The translations under genes and the position numbers were made by a program. The notes beneath the pieces were generated by a model, which worked only from the letters and a program-made list of their open reading frames with translations, was not told where the DNA came from and did no database searches. A stretch of DNA of 64,000 nt from Venturia oleaginea. Lineage: Eukaryota > Ascomycota > Dothideomycetes > Venturiales > Venturiaceae. The number at the start of each line of letters is the position of its first letter. Position 1 is the stretch's first letter. Where the stretch lies: NCBI GenBank assembly GCA_013176395.1, contig JABMLP010000030.1, positions 372,001 to 436,000 on the forward strand, written 5' to 3'. Positions 11,845 to 23,885 of this stretch are shown here, one piece after another.

Positions 11845-14800
11845 CTACTTCTTCTTACTCCCTCGTCCTCCTCTCTTAGCCGTCTTCCCATTGCCCTTTC
11901 CCTTGCCAGCCTGTCCACCACCACTCTTCCCATCAGCACCGCCAGCCATAAGCACCCTCACTTTCGTTACAGGTATCACGCCAACCGACTCCACAGCCTT
12001 TAAGCCCTCGATAAACCCTACCTCCGCCGGCCAGATCTTTTCAACATCCGTACTCGTCTTATCCAACGCCTTTGGATGTTTAGTCGCCAACTGCCACTTG
12101 CTCAAAATTTCACCGACAGCCTTGCCCTTCTTGACGGTGCCAGGTTGAAGCTTGGCCTTGTATTTGTAGGTTGCCAAAGAAGCCCAGGGCGCACAAATGG
12201 GGATGGCAGAGAGGAGTTCGTCACCTGGTAATGGTCGTCCGATGAAGGCGTCGAGATTCAGAAGGGATTCGCGGGTGAGGTCGTCATTCTCCTCCTCGTC
12301 TTCTGCTTCAAGTGCGGCACGACGGGCTGCTTCGGCGGCTTTGCCGGCCTCTTGAGTCTTGAGGTGCTGAAGTCTTCTTCTTTCTTTGTCTTTGGCTGCT
12401 TGTTCCTCCTTCGCCCTCTTCGCTTCAGCTTCAGTAGCAGCAGCATCTTGGCCAGACTGAGAGCCCAAGATACGCATCGCAAGTGCTCGCTCGTCTTCAT
12501 CTTGGTTGGCGTACTTAGCCATGGCTTTCTTTTGCTTGCCACGTTTGCCTCGTGGAAGTGGCTGGGATTTATCCTTTGAACCACCGATAGTAGTTGTGTC
12601 GTCATCCTGGGAATATTGAGAATCCAGATCACCTTGCTCTGACATCGCTGCGATGGTCGCTGGGCTGATGCCTTTCTTGAGGAGTTGGCGATGTTTGGCC
12701 GACAAATGTTGATATCCTGACTTGTTTTCTTTCTCATCGCCAGCAACGGAATCGTCTTCCAGTGTGTCGGCTTGCGATAGGGAGGACTCCGGCTGATCAC
12801 CTTCACCAGGAACATCTTGCTTCTCTCCCGCGTTCACACTGGACTGAAGCGGGTTTTGGCTGGGTTTCGACTCGTCCTCATCACTCTCAGAATCCGAGTC
12901 GTGTTGTGTCCCAACGGCCGTGTCAGCCTCACTGTCTCCGTCCTCAGCGTCTAATTTGGCGTCGGGGAAATCCTCGTCATCGCTATCCGCCGCTCCAGCA
13001 TCGAGCTGAGCGTCGGGAAATTCATCATCGCTGTCTACACCCTGTTGATTGTTTTGAGCAATTGCTGTCGCCTTCGCGGAGGCTACAACGGCAGCCTCAC
13101 TGACGAGCTTTGCAGGATTCTGAAATCTGTGCTTTTGGTGACGTGCCTTACTCTCCTCGCTAATGTTGAACATGAGTGCGAATCCAAGTAGTAATGGCGC
13201 AGGCGGTAAAAAGTTCTTCTTTCCGCGTATCATGAATCCACCATCTGCCAGATACTCACCAGTCGGGGCAGTCTTTGAAACCTGGTCGGCGTTCACCCAA
13301 TATGCTGACATGAGCGCTTTCGTGTCCCAAGCGCTTGACGATGCGACAGATAGAGTACCAGCTTGCGATAAGGTTGATGGAGGGATTGGTGCATCTGGCG
13401 TGGATGGGTTGTTTTTGATGATGACAGACGATGCACCATTGAGATCGGCATGGACGTAGACATCTCCCTTCTTGAGGTATCGTCTATAGAGCATCTCGTT
13501 CTGCTGAGCATCCTTGCCGCCCAAAACGAGATAGCCATCGGACGAGATAAAGTAGTGAAACTTTTCGAACCATATTGCTTTGCGCACTGGCCGAAGCACA
13601 TCTTTCTCAACTTTCAGGCCTTTCCTGAGGTCGAGGCTTATCTTCTGTTCCGCGCTCTTGAGTGCCTTTGTGGAAGCTTGCAGTGTCTTTTCTTCTTTGA
13701 CGGCAGCCGTCTTCTTTTGATCGTAGTACTGGCTGGCGTTGGCCCAAGGAGTGAGTGATAGATCGATGTCAATAGCCAATCGTGTGTCCGCAGCTGGCTT
13801 TCTTGCCTGCTTTTTTGCAGTCGGCTGCTCCTCGTCACTGTCCGATGACTCGCTCTCGGATTCAGAGGCACTCTCGTCGGCTGAATCGGCATCATCCTGC
13901 TCTTCAGCTTCACCGAGAAGTAAAGTGATGGTATTCTCATGCAGTTTAAGTGGCAGCTTGATCAACTTGGCAACCTCATTGCCACGCGTCTGCTCATTTT
14001 CGATCAATCGACCGATGTCGACCCAGTCCATTCCTTGTCCAATTAAACCATTCATCGCAGCCTGCGCTTCTTCAACTCGAGCCACGTTTGCCAAGATCGC
14101 CTCAGCCTTGCGGATGTTCAACTCTTGAACTTCTTGCAAGCCACCCAGACGTTTCCTGTGCTCCTGTCTTGCTGCCTCTAATTTTCTTCTAGCCGCCTCT
14201 TCACGCTCGTGTAGTTTCGATTCAAGCTTTTGTCCTTCTATTGACGAGAAGAACTCATCAACCGTCTTGTTGAAGCCATCAAATTCCAGAAATGTAATAC
14301 TTGGGTCGTCTTCAAACTGTCGAGGTTTGAAAGGATGGAAGTCGTCATAGATTAATCCCGAGTACTTCTTCTCTCCGCTCTCTTCTTGCTGATCTATATC
14401 TTCGCTCGCAGCGTCCACCTTCTTAGCACTTGGCTTTGCCAGAATGTATCCCTTTACAACGTCTGTACTTGTAATGTCCTCCACAGCCTTCTTCGCCTCT
14501 TTCAGCGCCTCCAGTAGTTGAGCAATTAGTTCCTCGTTTTTCAGCACATCTGCCGGCAGAATCGTCGAATCAAGTCCCTTGACTTTCATTGCATGATCAA
14601 TCAGCATGGGCGGAATCTCATTAATGCTGTTTGCCAGCCCCTTCTTCAACGCATCTTTCTTAGCTTTGTTCCCTTTCTTCCCACCAATATCCAGTACTGT
14701 TCTGTCAACAGCCTTTTGTAATCCTGCTCTTAACCTTTCAATGGTCAAATCAGGAACACCCTCATAATTTTGTCGCATAGAAAGGTTGTATTTCAATCCA

Positions 14801-15284
14801 ACTCTCAACGTCTCATGTTCCTCCCCTTCATTCACCATCCGCAACAACGCAAGAACATTCAGCTCATTGTCCGTAAGCACGATGTTACCTCCGGCGTAGA
14901 ACTCCAGAAACAGAAAGTATTGGCCATTGCTGAATGTGAATTGCAATATACGATCTGTCCCGACCTGTTTTATTTCTGTGACTCGTCGAGTCTTAAGGGT
15001 TTTCCGTAGTCTCGCGACGAAGGGCGAAGGCGTGGCGGCAGTTGTGCGGACGAAGGAGGTGAGATGGGCGCGGAAGCCGGAGTCTATTACGAATTGTTCT
15101 TTATGGTCTGGTTTCGAGAACTTTATCAGGAAGATGCGAGAAGAGAGGTCATATATATTGGATACTCGGAGCGAGGTGAGGCGAGCATTGAGTTCGTGGG
15201 CGATGACCTGGTGGGGTTAGCTTGGTGGTGCATAGGGGCCAATGGCTATACTTTGACATCGAGAGAGGAGTATCTTTGCTTCAT
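11845..15284 (-). CDS. rqc2: Ribosome quality control complex subunit 2 (NEMF/Tae2 family)
   Basis: It encodes 1131 residues from two exons (15284-15252 and 15207-11845), with a 44-nt intron starting GTATAG. Rqc2 binds stalled 60S subunits with peptidyl-tRNA, recruits the ubiquitin ligase Ltn1 and directs CAT-tailing. The N-terminus (MKQRYSSLDVK, then VIAHELNARLTSLRVSNIYD) and TFSNGQYFLFLEFYAGGNIVLTD are typical of the NFACT-N domain. A long coiled coil follows at about residues 330-400. The NFACT-R domain spans about residues 540-690 (KFHYFISSDGYLVLGGKDAQQNE, DVYVHADLNGASS). Acidic low-complexity stretches precede the C-terminal NFACT-C domain (PICAPWASLATYKYKAKLQPG), and a basic Gly-Lys tail ends the protein. 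The start is fixed by the 11-codon first exon. Intact. Confidence 0.95.
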
Positions 15285-15811
15285 TGCGTACCAAATCCTT
15301 CTCGGTGTATGAAATGTATCTGTTGCTCTGTTCGTGATTTGGACTTGCAAAGCTCGAGAGTCTGAGAAGGAAAGCTTAGTCCCGCAATTAACCGAATGCG
15401 TCATCGGTGTGCTTTGTTGCCGCAAGGCTGAAGAACAAACACAATTTGGATATCATTTGGGGTACTGCAATCTTGCTCTGATGTCTGCAATGACCCTGAT
15501 TACGAGATACATTCGTTGATTTGGTGTTTTGACATTTTAACCGTACTTGGCTACCGTTTTATCACAGCCGGGCCATCAGGTATCCTCCTTCAATAAGAAT
15601 CATCAATTCAGGGCTGGAATTGAATTGAATTGAATTAAATTGGACGTCTGCGCCTCTTCTTCACAGCCGCTATCTGCCCGGCTGCGACGATTGTCCGGCT
15701 GCTGCCTTGTCGTTGAGAATTTATGATGGTTATTAGACGTAGTATCATTTAGCTCTCCATGGCTCTGTTCTCATGGTTCCAATCCACTGTAACGCCAAAC
15801 ATATGTTCCAT
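15285..15811. other. Intergenic promoter region of rqc2
   Basis: About 530 bp between the rqc2 start and the 3' end of the coatomer zeta gene. A short run of GAATT repeats occurs at about 15616-15640. No gene supported. Confidence 0.5.
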
Positions 15812-16578
15812 CTACAATCCCTGTCGTAGCCGCTCGAGACCTTTCATCTTCGCAAACTCCCACGCGTTAAGCAAGCCTTGTTCCGAAAGATCGATGCCCT
15901 TGGCACCTGCCATGTCTTGTGCCGGCGCTCTGCTAACACGCATTGAGATGGTTACTGGGTCGGTTTCGAGGAGAACACCATCGTCGCACAACTCGTCGAT
16001 GGCTAGCGAGACGATGTCCTGTAAATTGTCAGTCGATACCATTGACGATCACTCTGAAATATCCATACGTAGTTCTCCAATATCGTCCGCTTGTCCACCG
16101 AGCTCTTGAGCAGTATTGTGAGGGAATCCCTTAATGCCAGAATCGCATTGAACAGGAGAATCTCGTTCTCGTCGGCGCTGCCAACGACGTATAATATCAC
16201 GTCTCCCTCCGTCTTGAATGTAACCACTCTATTGTCGTACAGAATCACATCCGCATTCGTCTTCACTGTCTTCCTACAATCCTCATCGTCAGCAAACCCC
16301 TCTCTTTGGCAGCCAACAATTAACTAACTCGCGCAGACCGCTTTCGAAGGCTTTCTGTGAAGATAAGGTAGGATATGCGCTGGCGCCGGCATAATTCGTG
16401 GAGCCTGCAGGTGTGCCGAGAGGAGGGTGAGGGGACTGGTAGTATTTCGAGTATATACGGCTGCCGTCGTCGGCGCTCAAGATCAGGATTGCATTGACTG
16501 GTTCGGGTGTCAGTTGTTTGTAGTCTTATTTTCGGGGGGCTTAGACGAACTGCTGAAGAGGGAGATCGAGGGAGCCAT
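15812..16578 (-). CDS. ret3: Coatomer subunit zeta (COPI)
   Basis: A four-exon gene of 202 residues: exons 16578-16551, 16497-16329, 16273-16069 and 16018-15812. All junctions are GT/AG, two of them with less usual donors (GTTCGT, GTTAGT), and the frame is kept throughout. Zeta is the small adaptor-like subunit of the COPI coat that retrieves cargo from Golgi to ER. The longin-like fold is recognisable in INAILILSADDGSRIYSKYY, ADVILYDNRVVTFK, DVILYVVGSADENEILLFNA and DIVSLAIDELCDDGVLLETD. Length fits the family. Its start is 250 bp from the divergently transcribed helicase gene, so the two probably share a promoter region. Confidence 0.95.
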
Positions 16579-16828
16579 GTTCTATGTATGTGGTTTTACT
16601 GTTGCCAAAGGTGTCTGAATTGTGTATGGCCAGGTGTTGTTTCCTGAAGCTGTCTAATACATTTGACTACCAAAGTGGTCTAGCGAACGGCAAAAAGTCA
16701 CCAGTGGCGCGAACATGTCAAAGCATCCGCAAACGTCCCGGGCATGGCTACAAAGCAAGTCGATATCTCCGATACTGTACAATAAAGAAGCTGGCTTCAC
16801 TCTGTACGTCCTGCAGGTCCAGTAAACC

Positions 16829-19800
16829 ATGGCGAAGAAAAAGAAAACCGCCGTCAATCCTGCGAGAGGATACGCCACCAGTTCCACTCCATCGAAACCG
16901 AAACCAGACCTCCAGAAGAAATCAGCTGTCGATGTTCCACCAGAGAAGACTGAAAAGGCTCTCCCTGTACTGAAAGAAGATGATGCCACCGATCTCTCCG
17001 TGGCCGATGCCAAGATACCCCATCAGCAAACTCCTGAAGAACTTGAGGAGCAGCTGGAAAAGGATGACTTGCAGATGGTCGTTGAAAAGAATGCTCAAAA
17101 AGTCCGTCGAGATGCTCACCGGCTAGATACCAAAGTTCGAACCGATTGCCGCGTTTTACGAGGACAGGCCCAGCGCATCACATTTACACCATGGCTCCCA
17201 GAAGAACTGATGCAACAAGCCCTCGAAATGGTTCAAAAAGAAGCCTCCGAATTCAGCTCGGTTGCTAAACAGACTTCCCTTTCGAGGAGCATGTCAGAGG
17301 AGGACACGGTCATGAAATGCTGGACTCTTTTCGAAGCGTTGCAGGACCTTGGTTTTCCCGATGATCGTATCAAATTAGTCATTGCAAAACTTCTGAAGAA
17401 TCCACCTGTTGCAGACTCTACCTCTTATCTGTGGGGGTTTCGAGAGAGTCTCGACATTTTTGCCGTTGAGCTCGAAGAGGCCCAGCTGCCAACATACGAT
17501 GGACGTAGAGAACGAGTCGGCTTGGACGCTGGGGATGATTCTGTTGAAGATACCGACTTCGACACTCCGATAAACTCCCGCCCATTGACCCCCGATCCAT
17601 CCTCGAAACGCGGAAGAGCCATCTCATCTCAAAAGCAGGAGACCACATCACAGCAAGCCGCCGCCATTGACGCCGATCTACACGCTAGCGATTTCGAGAG
17701 CGATTTCGAGAGCGATGTCGAACCGGAAGAGCTTGTGCCAAGATATCTTGCTATCAAAGAGCGAGTTTGGAAAAACCGGCCGGACCTCGTTGATGTGATC
17801 AAGTCAAGCAAGAAATGGAAGACCAATCAGCCAAAACTAAACACTTCACCAGCTACACCCGGCCTGGCCAAACTAACATTCAAGCTTCAACAAATCGAGT
17901 CTGACACACTCTTCGATCAATGGGAGGCAGATCGGCAGTGGAACATTAAGAAGATTGACTTGGTCAGAGATGCTGTGGTCAGCCGGCCACCCAAAGGTTT
18001 GAGAGGAGATGGCGGCTCCAGCTCCGAAAGCGAATCTCGCGGCGACTTCAACACGAACGGAGATGCTCCTAGCGATCCTTCCGAGCCCAATTCTGATGAT
18101 GAAGATCTTCTTGGTGGTATGTTCGCTGTTTCAATGGACGCGCTTCCTTCACAACCACAACAGCCTGGCAACACAGCGGACCCCGCGATCCAGCTACGAG
18201 ACTTCGGAAAGCCTGCAGGTATGAGTGCAAGGCGGATTCTTGAAGAAGCCTGCAAGTCTCGAGACTCGCGGATAACTTTGAAATACACATTAATTCCCAC
18301 CGCTGGCTACATCAGCAGGGCAACTGTCACCGCCTATTGGTCTGCACATCAGGAACGTATAACCATGCAGGCGGTACCTTCAATTCGAATTCAGCAAGCC
18401 AAATCATGCAAAGGTTCTGGCTTCACCTCGGCGATCAACTTTACAATGACTGGTGTCGCAAGTCCCGATGCTCTGCAGGCCGAGGCGTACATTTCGACCG
18501 TCGCTCTATTTTACATCTTCTCCTCGTCCTCCAAAGAGGAGAAATTGTATCTGCGATTGCCAGCCGCGTGGCGTGACCTATATCTCGAGCTTGCTGAGCA
18601 CCGAAAGGGAGAGGCCGACGCAGAGGACCGGGAAAGAGTGAAGATGATTCGCACAATCATCTGTGATCACAACGAAGAAGAAGAGGATGACGGTGTTGTT
18701 CTGTCAGCTGCGTTCAGAAGTCGTAACCGCGATTCGCCGCGCCCAGGCTCTAGCAGGAACATGTCGCCCTCGATGGAAGCCTTGGCCTCGCGATCACACG
18801 AGCTTATGGGTATTTGGCATCGCGTCCTCAACACGAATTCATACCAACGAATGCTCGTATCTCGAATGAGCCTTCCGATGTTCGGCTTCCGAGCTGCAGC
18901 ACTTGACGCAATAGACCACAATCAAGTCGTCATCCTTTGTGGAGAGACTGGTTGTGGCAAGAGTACCCAATTGCCGTCTTATATTTTAGAGCATCAATTG
19001 TCTCAAGGCAAGGAGTGTAAAATCTACTGCACGGAACCACGAAGAATTTCTGCTATTTCGTTGGCTCAACGTGTCAGCGAGGAGCTTGGAGAGAGCAAAG
19101 GAGATGTTGGAACTCATCGATCACTTGTCGGATACGCCATTCGTCTCGAGTCCAAGGTCACGCCTTCGACGAGACTCGTCTACGCCACTGTTGGTGTGGT
19201 GCTTCGAATGCTCGAGTCCTCACGTACTTTGGACGACATCACCCATCTTGTCATTGATGAGGTACACGAGCGATCTATTGACACGGATTTCTTGCTGGTC
19301 ATTCTACGCTCGCTCATGGCTCGCCGTCCGGAGCTTAAAGTAGTCCTCATGAGTGCTACAGTGGACGCCACACGCTTCTCAAAGTACCTCAACAACGCTC
19401 CGATCATCAATGTTCCTGGACGAACGTTTCCTGTTAGGACCAGGTACTTGGAAGATGCCATCGAGTTGACGCACTTTTCTGGAGGCAACGCCAAAGAACG
19501 AGTTCAGGAGGATGATAACGACGCTGATGCCGACATAGATGGAGCCACATCGGGTATTCCAAAGCAGCTACAAGGCTACAGTCCACAGACTCGCAAGACT
19601 TTAGCCACCTACGATGAATATGGCATTGACTACGAGTTGATTGTGAGGCTCATGGAGCATGTTGCCACGGATCCCGACCACGTGGACTTCAGCAAGGCCA
19701 CCTTGATCTTCTTACCAGGTATCGCAGAAATCAGGCAGCTAAACGACATTGTCCTCAGCTCCCCAATCTTCAACCGAAACTGTTGGGTGATCCCGCTGCA

Positions 19801-21220
19801 TTCCTCGATTGCTAGCGAAGAACAGCAGCTGGCCTTCGAAATACCTCCACCTGGTATCCGAAAAGTCGTGATTGCGACAAATATCGCGGAGACTGGTATC
19901 ACAATTCCAGATGTTACTTGTGTCATTGATACAGGCAAACACAAGGAGATGCGATACGATGAACGTCGACAGTTGTCACGGCTCATTCAATCTTTCATAT
20001 CTCGAGCTAACGCAAAGCAGCGTCGTGGACGAGCTGGTCGTGTTCAAGAGGGTCTTTGCTTTCACTTATTCACAAAGTACCGCCACGATGAGCTCATGGT
20101 GGAGCAACAGACTCCAGAGATGCTTCGTCTGTCGCTGCAGGACCTAATCATGCGCGTCAAAATCTGTGGGCTTGGTGATATCGAAAAGACACTTTCTCAA
20201 GCACTTGACCCTCCCTTGGCAAAGAACATTCGACGTGCTATTGACGCCCTCATCGAAGTCGGCGCTCTGACTACTTCCGAGGAACTGACACCACTTGGGA
20301 ACCAGTTGGCGAAACTGCCATTGGATGCCAACCTGGGCAAACTCTGTCTTCTATCTGCCATCTTCGGCTGCGTTGACGTCGGTCTGACCATCGCAGCCAT
20401 TCTATCCTCGAAATCACCCTTCATCACTCCCTTCGGTGATCGGCAGCGCGCAGATATCGCCCGCCTCGCCTACGCCAAAGCCGACTCTGACCTGCTCACT
20501 GCCTACAACGCATACACAGCCTGGCGCCGAATCTCTCAAACTCAAGGACAATCTGCCTTCAATTACTGTCGCAAGAATTACCTCAGTCAGCCCAATCTGC
20601 AAAATATCGAAGATCTAAAAACACAACTTCTCTCTTCCCTGGCAGACACTGGTCTAATTCCCGACCCAAGACGTTCTGGAAGCGGCAATCGATCTCGCAG
20701 CCGCACCGCTTTTGTCGAAGTCCCAACAGAATTCGACATTCACAGTCCCAACGAAATCATCACGACCTCCGTCATCGCATGGGCCTTTTACCCCAAACTC
20801 CTTGTCAGAGATGGAAAGGGCTGGCGCAACGTTGCAAATTCACAACACGTCACTCTCCACCCCACTTCCGTCAACAAGACCAACCACCATGATTTCAAGT
20901 ATCTGAGTTATTACTCTATGATGCAATCTGGAGGATCTAAATTCTTGAATGCGCTGTCGACTACCGCGGTTCAGGAGTTACCGCTTATGCTTCTCGTGGG
21001 CGATGCGGATTTCAAGTTGCATGCTGGTGTGATCACGATTGATGGGAATCGGCTTAGGTTCAAGGTTGATGGGTGGAAAGATGTGCTTGTGTTGAGAGGA
21101 TTGAGGAGGGCGATGGAGGAGATCGTGGAGGTTAGGTTGAGGGATGGGCGGAGGGAGGTTAGTCCGAGATTAAGGAGATGGATGGACGTTTTCGTTAAGA
21201 TGTGTACTCGGGAGGTTTGA
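16829..21220 (+). CDS. DEAH/DEVH-box RNA helicase (DHX29/DHX57-like, yeast YLR419W type)
   Basis: An uninterrupted 1463-codon frame starting in a good context (ACCATGG). After a Lys-rich, charged N-terminus, a UBA-like helical patch (LFEALQDLGFPDDRIKLVI, about residue 170) precedes an acidic low-complexity region. The helicase core starts near residue 680: Walker A GETGCGKST (about 705), motif II DEVH rather than DEAH (about 810), SAT (about 840), and motif VI RRGRAGR (about 1064). The HA2/ratchet region (LGNQLAKLPLDANLGKL) and OB-fold domain follow. Proteins of this group act in translation initiation or ribosome-associated RNA remodelling; the precise substrate here is not deducible. No introns or lesions seen. 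Confidence 0.9.
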   Translation: MAKKKKTAVNPARGYATSSTPSKPKPDLQKKSAVDVPPEKTEKALPVLKEDDATDLSVADAKIPHQQTPEELEEQLEKDDLQMVVEKNAQKVRRDAHRLDTKVRTDCRVLRGQAQRITFTPWLPEELMQQALEMVQKEASEFSSVAKQTSLSRSMSEEDTVMKCWTLFEALQDLGFPDDRIKLVIAKLLKNPPVADSTSYLWGFRESLDIFAVELEEAQLPTYDGRRERVGLDAGDDSVEDTDFDTPINSRPLTPDPSSKRGRAISSQKQETTSQQAAAIDADLHASDFESDFESDVEPEELVPRYLAIKERVWKNRPDLVDVIKSSKKWKTNQPKLNTSPATPGLAKLTFKLQQIESDTLFDQWEADRQWNIKKIDLVRDAVVSRPPKGLRGDGGSSSESESRGDFNTNGDAPSDPSEPNSDDEDLLGGMFAVSMDALPSQPQQPGNTADPAIQLRDFGKPAGMSARRILEEACKSRDSRITLKYTLIPTAGYISRATVTAYWSAHQERITMQAVPSIRIQQAKSCKGSGFTSAINFTMTGVASPDALQAEAYISTVALFYIFSSSSKEEKLYLRLPAAWRDLYLELAEHRKGEADAEDRERVKMIRTIICDHNEEEEDDGVVLSAAFRSRNRDSPRPGSSRNMSPSMEALASRSHELMGIWHRVLNTNSYQRMLVSRMSLPMFGFRAAALDAIDHNQVVILCGETGCGKSTQLPSYILEHQLSQGKECKIYCTEPRRISAISLAQRVSEELGESKGDVGTHRSLVGYAIRLESKVTPSTRLVYATVGVVLRMLESSRTLDDITHLVIDEVHERSIDTDFLLVILRSLMARRPELKVVLMSATVDATRFSKYLNNAPIINVPGRTFPVRTRYLEDAIELTHFSGGNAKERVQEDDNDADADIDGATSGIPKQLQGYSPQTRKTLATYDEYGIDYELIVRLMEHVATDPDHVDFSKATLIFLPGIAEIRQLNDIVLSSPIFNRNCWVIPLHSSIASEEQQLAFEIPPPGIRKVVIATNIAETGITIPDVTCVIDTGKHKEMRYDERRQLSRLIQSFISRANAKQRRGRAGRVQEGLCFHLFTKYRHDELMVEQQTPEMLRLSLQDLIMRVKICGLGDIEKTLSQALDPPLAKNIRRAIDALIEVGALTTSEELTPLGNQLAKLPLDANLGKLCLLSAIFGCVDVGLTIAAILSSKSPFITPFGDRQRADIARLAYAKADSDLLTAYNAYTAWRRISQTQGQSAFNYCRKNYLSQPNLQNIEDLKTQLLSSLADTGLIPDPRRSGSGNRSRSRTAFVEVPTEFDIHSPNEIITTSVIAWAFYPKLLVRDGKGWRNVANSQHVTLHPTSVNKTNHHDFKYLSYYSMMQSGGSKFLNALSTTAVQELPLMLLVGDADFKLHAGVITIDGNRLRFKVDGWKDVLVLRGLRRAMEEIVEVRLRDGRREVSPRLRRWMDVFVKMCTREV

Positions 21221-21900
21221 AGTGTGTGGGGATGACTTTCTCGTGGGTGGTTTGGGGAGTTTGGAAGAAAGAATCTCGGTTGATGCCTTGGTTCTGCTTG
21301 TCATGTTGGTAGATCTGTTTGAGGATGTGGAAAGCTTGTTTCCATCATTCATGAGAGTCGGAGCGATGCCGACTCTTTGGTACCTCATGTGACGAGTAGC
21401 TTTGCAGGAGAGAATATGCTCTGTCAAACTTTAACATGTATATTTCTTTCGAATTGCCACATCCCGTAGAGAAGAATCCTCCCGACTGAAGGCTCCTACA
21501 TTATCCTGCCTGCTGCGAGGCCAGAACAGAAGGAGACTTGGGTTATCACCCTCATTGTGAGTAACGACTGTTGTTGTACCGCTCCATATATAGGTTAGTA
21601 TAAATCAAACTCAGAATTCTTAAGGAGATATGGCTTGTAGACGCTTGCGAGAAGTAGATCATTTCATGAGATGCTGATTCCTAACATATATATATTTATA
21701 CACGAAGAATCGTGACGGAATTTGGGTGTATCTACTGACAAACATGGTCTGATACTCCGCTATTAGGTGCACGGCGCACCTTTAGGTAGAAGCTCAAGCT
21801 TAACTACCTCCACCATGAAACAAAACCTATTTCACGTACTCCCATATTTATCTATGCCCTCTCGAAAGCAAAGGCTTGGATTATTCGCAATCCGGACTAC
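21221..21900. other. Intergenic region between the helicase gene and the TPR-SET relic
   Basis: Contains the helicase 3' flank and AT-rich sequence (for example TATATATATTTATA near 21690). No gene supported. Confidence 0.4.
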
Positions 21901-21903
21901 ATT

Positions 21904-23885
21904 TTGGGTGACCTCGTCCGACCCGATGATCCTGCCTTCACTCAGCTCACCACAGCATTGACCGGGTCGAGAACTGCCACTCAAAATGCTTACCAACGAA
22001 AGGGCGAACATCCAACAGATCTGCCCAATCGAAAAAAATGCCTGGAAGAATACGCAATGGCGCAGTTGAGTAGCAAAATGCGGGCAACGCAGAGTGGACT
22101 TATTACCTCGACGGTCATTGAAGACCCCTATCCCCCGTCGGTTGCCCCATTGAGCAGTCTGAAGAAGATTGTGATCGGGGACATGAGACTGGAAACAAAC
22201 CATCGCGGATCCTACCTACTTCTGCGCTTTATATCCTCGGCAATTCGAATGACTGCCGTCATGAACGTTGCAGAAGATGAGAACGAGACCGCTCTTCCCT
22301 TCACTTTGTACATGCAAGAGCCACAGAATGTCAGGGCTGCTAAGAGTATTTTGAAGGAGAATGCCGTTGTTATTTTCAAAGAGCCTTATTTCAAAGTAGG
22401 AGCTAGCGGTATCTATGCTATTCGAGTTGATCATCCTACCGATGTCATCTGGCTGAGCAGAGACGACAGAATACCCAAAAATGGAGGACCTCGAATTCTA
22501 GTGTTACGATCCCTGCTAGCTACTGGAAAAAGAGAGGGAATGATTGGGTGGGTAAAGGAGAATTCTATGAAGCGATTGAAATGTGAGTTGCCTGAGAATT
22601 ATACTGATTTAATGAGTCCATCTCAAAAGAATGTTGGTACACTCCTAGTCATGTAGAGAAGTCAGCTGCCAGGAATATATTGTTATGGATATGAAGTTCG
22701 CAGCATCATCGTTCCGTCGTTTCTTACAGACATTGCAAGTACTCAAGAGGGTTACGTTCTTCCCCTACACCCGAGGAAGAGATCATCTTGCTTAACAACA
22801 GAGCATACGCCAAAATCCAAATCGAAGCTTTCGATGCTGCATTGGACGATGCTTCCTTCTTCCCAGATATTGAGATGAGATCAGAAAGAGGACTATATCG
22901 TGCGTCCCAAGCACTTTACGGCCTTAGCAGGTTTGAGGAAGCACTCACCCTATTGCAATTTCTTGTCAAGAAATACCCAGACAACGTGTCCTACAAGTAG
23001 GACCTTAAACGGAGTCAAACCCATGTTAAAGAAGCACACACTGGACTGTATGATTTCAAAGTCATGTATGATGCAACGACCAGGAGACCACCAGTATTGG
23101 ACCACGCAACATTCAAAGGATCGATCGAGGTTCGAGATTCGCCCGGACGTGGTCGTGGCATGTTTATGACAAAATCTGTGAAAGCTGGAGAGTTGATCCT
23201 TTGCGAGAAGGCCTTTTCATATTGCTTTGCATTGCCAGTCGAAGAGATGGCAAGACTCGGCTCGAAGTCTTTGAGCAGCGTATCTTACTTGCTCGATGTA
23301 CCGGATAATAGAATAACATCTGGATGTCAAGCCAATCTCATTGCGAAATCTCCAACAAACTTGCCGCCAATCCTTCCCTGGCGCCCTCTTTCGAAAATTT
23401 ATACCACGGGAACTACGACGGTGTCGAAATTGTTTCGAATGACGGTATCCGACCTGTAAATACGTGAGTTCTTCATTTCTCTCAAGTCGTGCATAGCCTA
23501 TTCATAGCTGATAAAATACACATCAGATTCCTCGTCGCAAAAACCATCCGTCTAAACTGTTTCGGGGCACCCATAAGTTCCGAACAGGCAGTGCGTAATC
23601 CAAGCGCCCACAACGTCGCCAATTGCATATCTAGCCGCCCAGAATGAGGAAGAAAAGGTAATCAGACAAGTTTTGAAAGCACTGCAAAGTGTTGGATTTG
23701 ATGTTGGGATTTTGGGCGAGGGGTTGATGTGAGGAGATGGGGTGTACCGGTCGAAGAAGCGGGAGCTGCTTGTCAGACTTTGCGTAATGTTTATAGAAGC
23801 TTGGGGAGAGAGGTGATGGCGGAGAGGGGTGATCGTTTGGCGAGGATTTCGTGGGTGTTGCTTATGGGGCAGGATTTCAGTTTTT
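21904..23885 (+). pseudogene. Broken TPR-SET domain protein gene (SMYD-like)
   Basis: Pieces in order match a fungal TPR-SET protein: an N-terminal region (LKKIVIGDMRLETNHRGSYL, VIFKEPYFKV, DVIWLSRDD), TPR helices (22785-22999: LLNNRAYAKIQIEAFDAALD), then the start of a SET domain (GSIEVRDSPGRGRGMFMTKS, AGELILCEKAF) and its middle (NPSLAPSFENLYHGNYDGVE). Lesions: a frame change near 22515, an in-frame TAG at 22998-23000 where the TPR block meets the SET linker, a frame change near 23320-23340, and loss of the Asn-His-Ser core of the SET catalytic site; the sequence jumps from CFGAPISSEQ to a C-terminal remnant (WGVPVEEAGAACQTLRNVYR). Some interruptions are true introns (for example GTGAGT at 23462). 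The methyltransferase cannot be functional. It ends against the P-type ATPase fragment. Confidence 0.85.
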
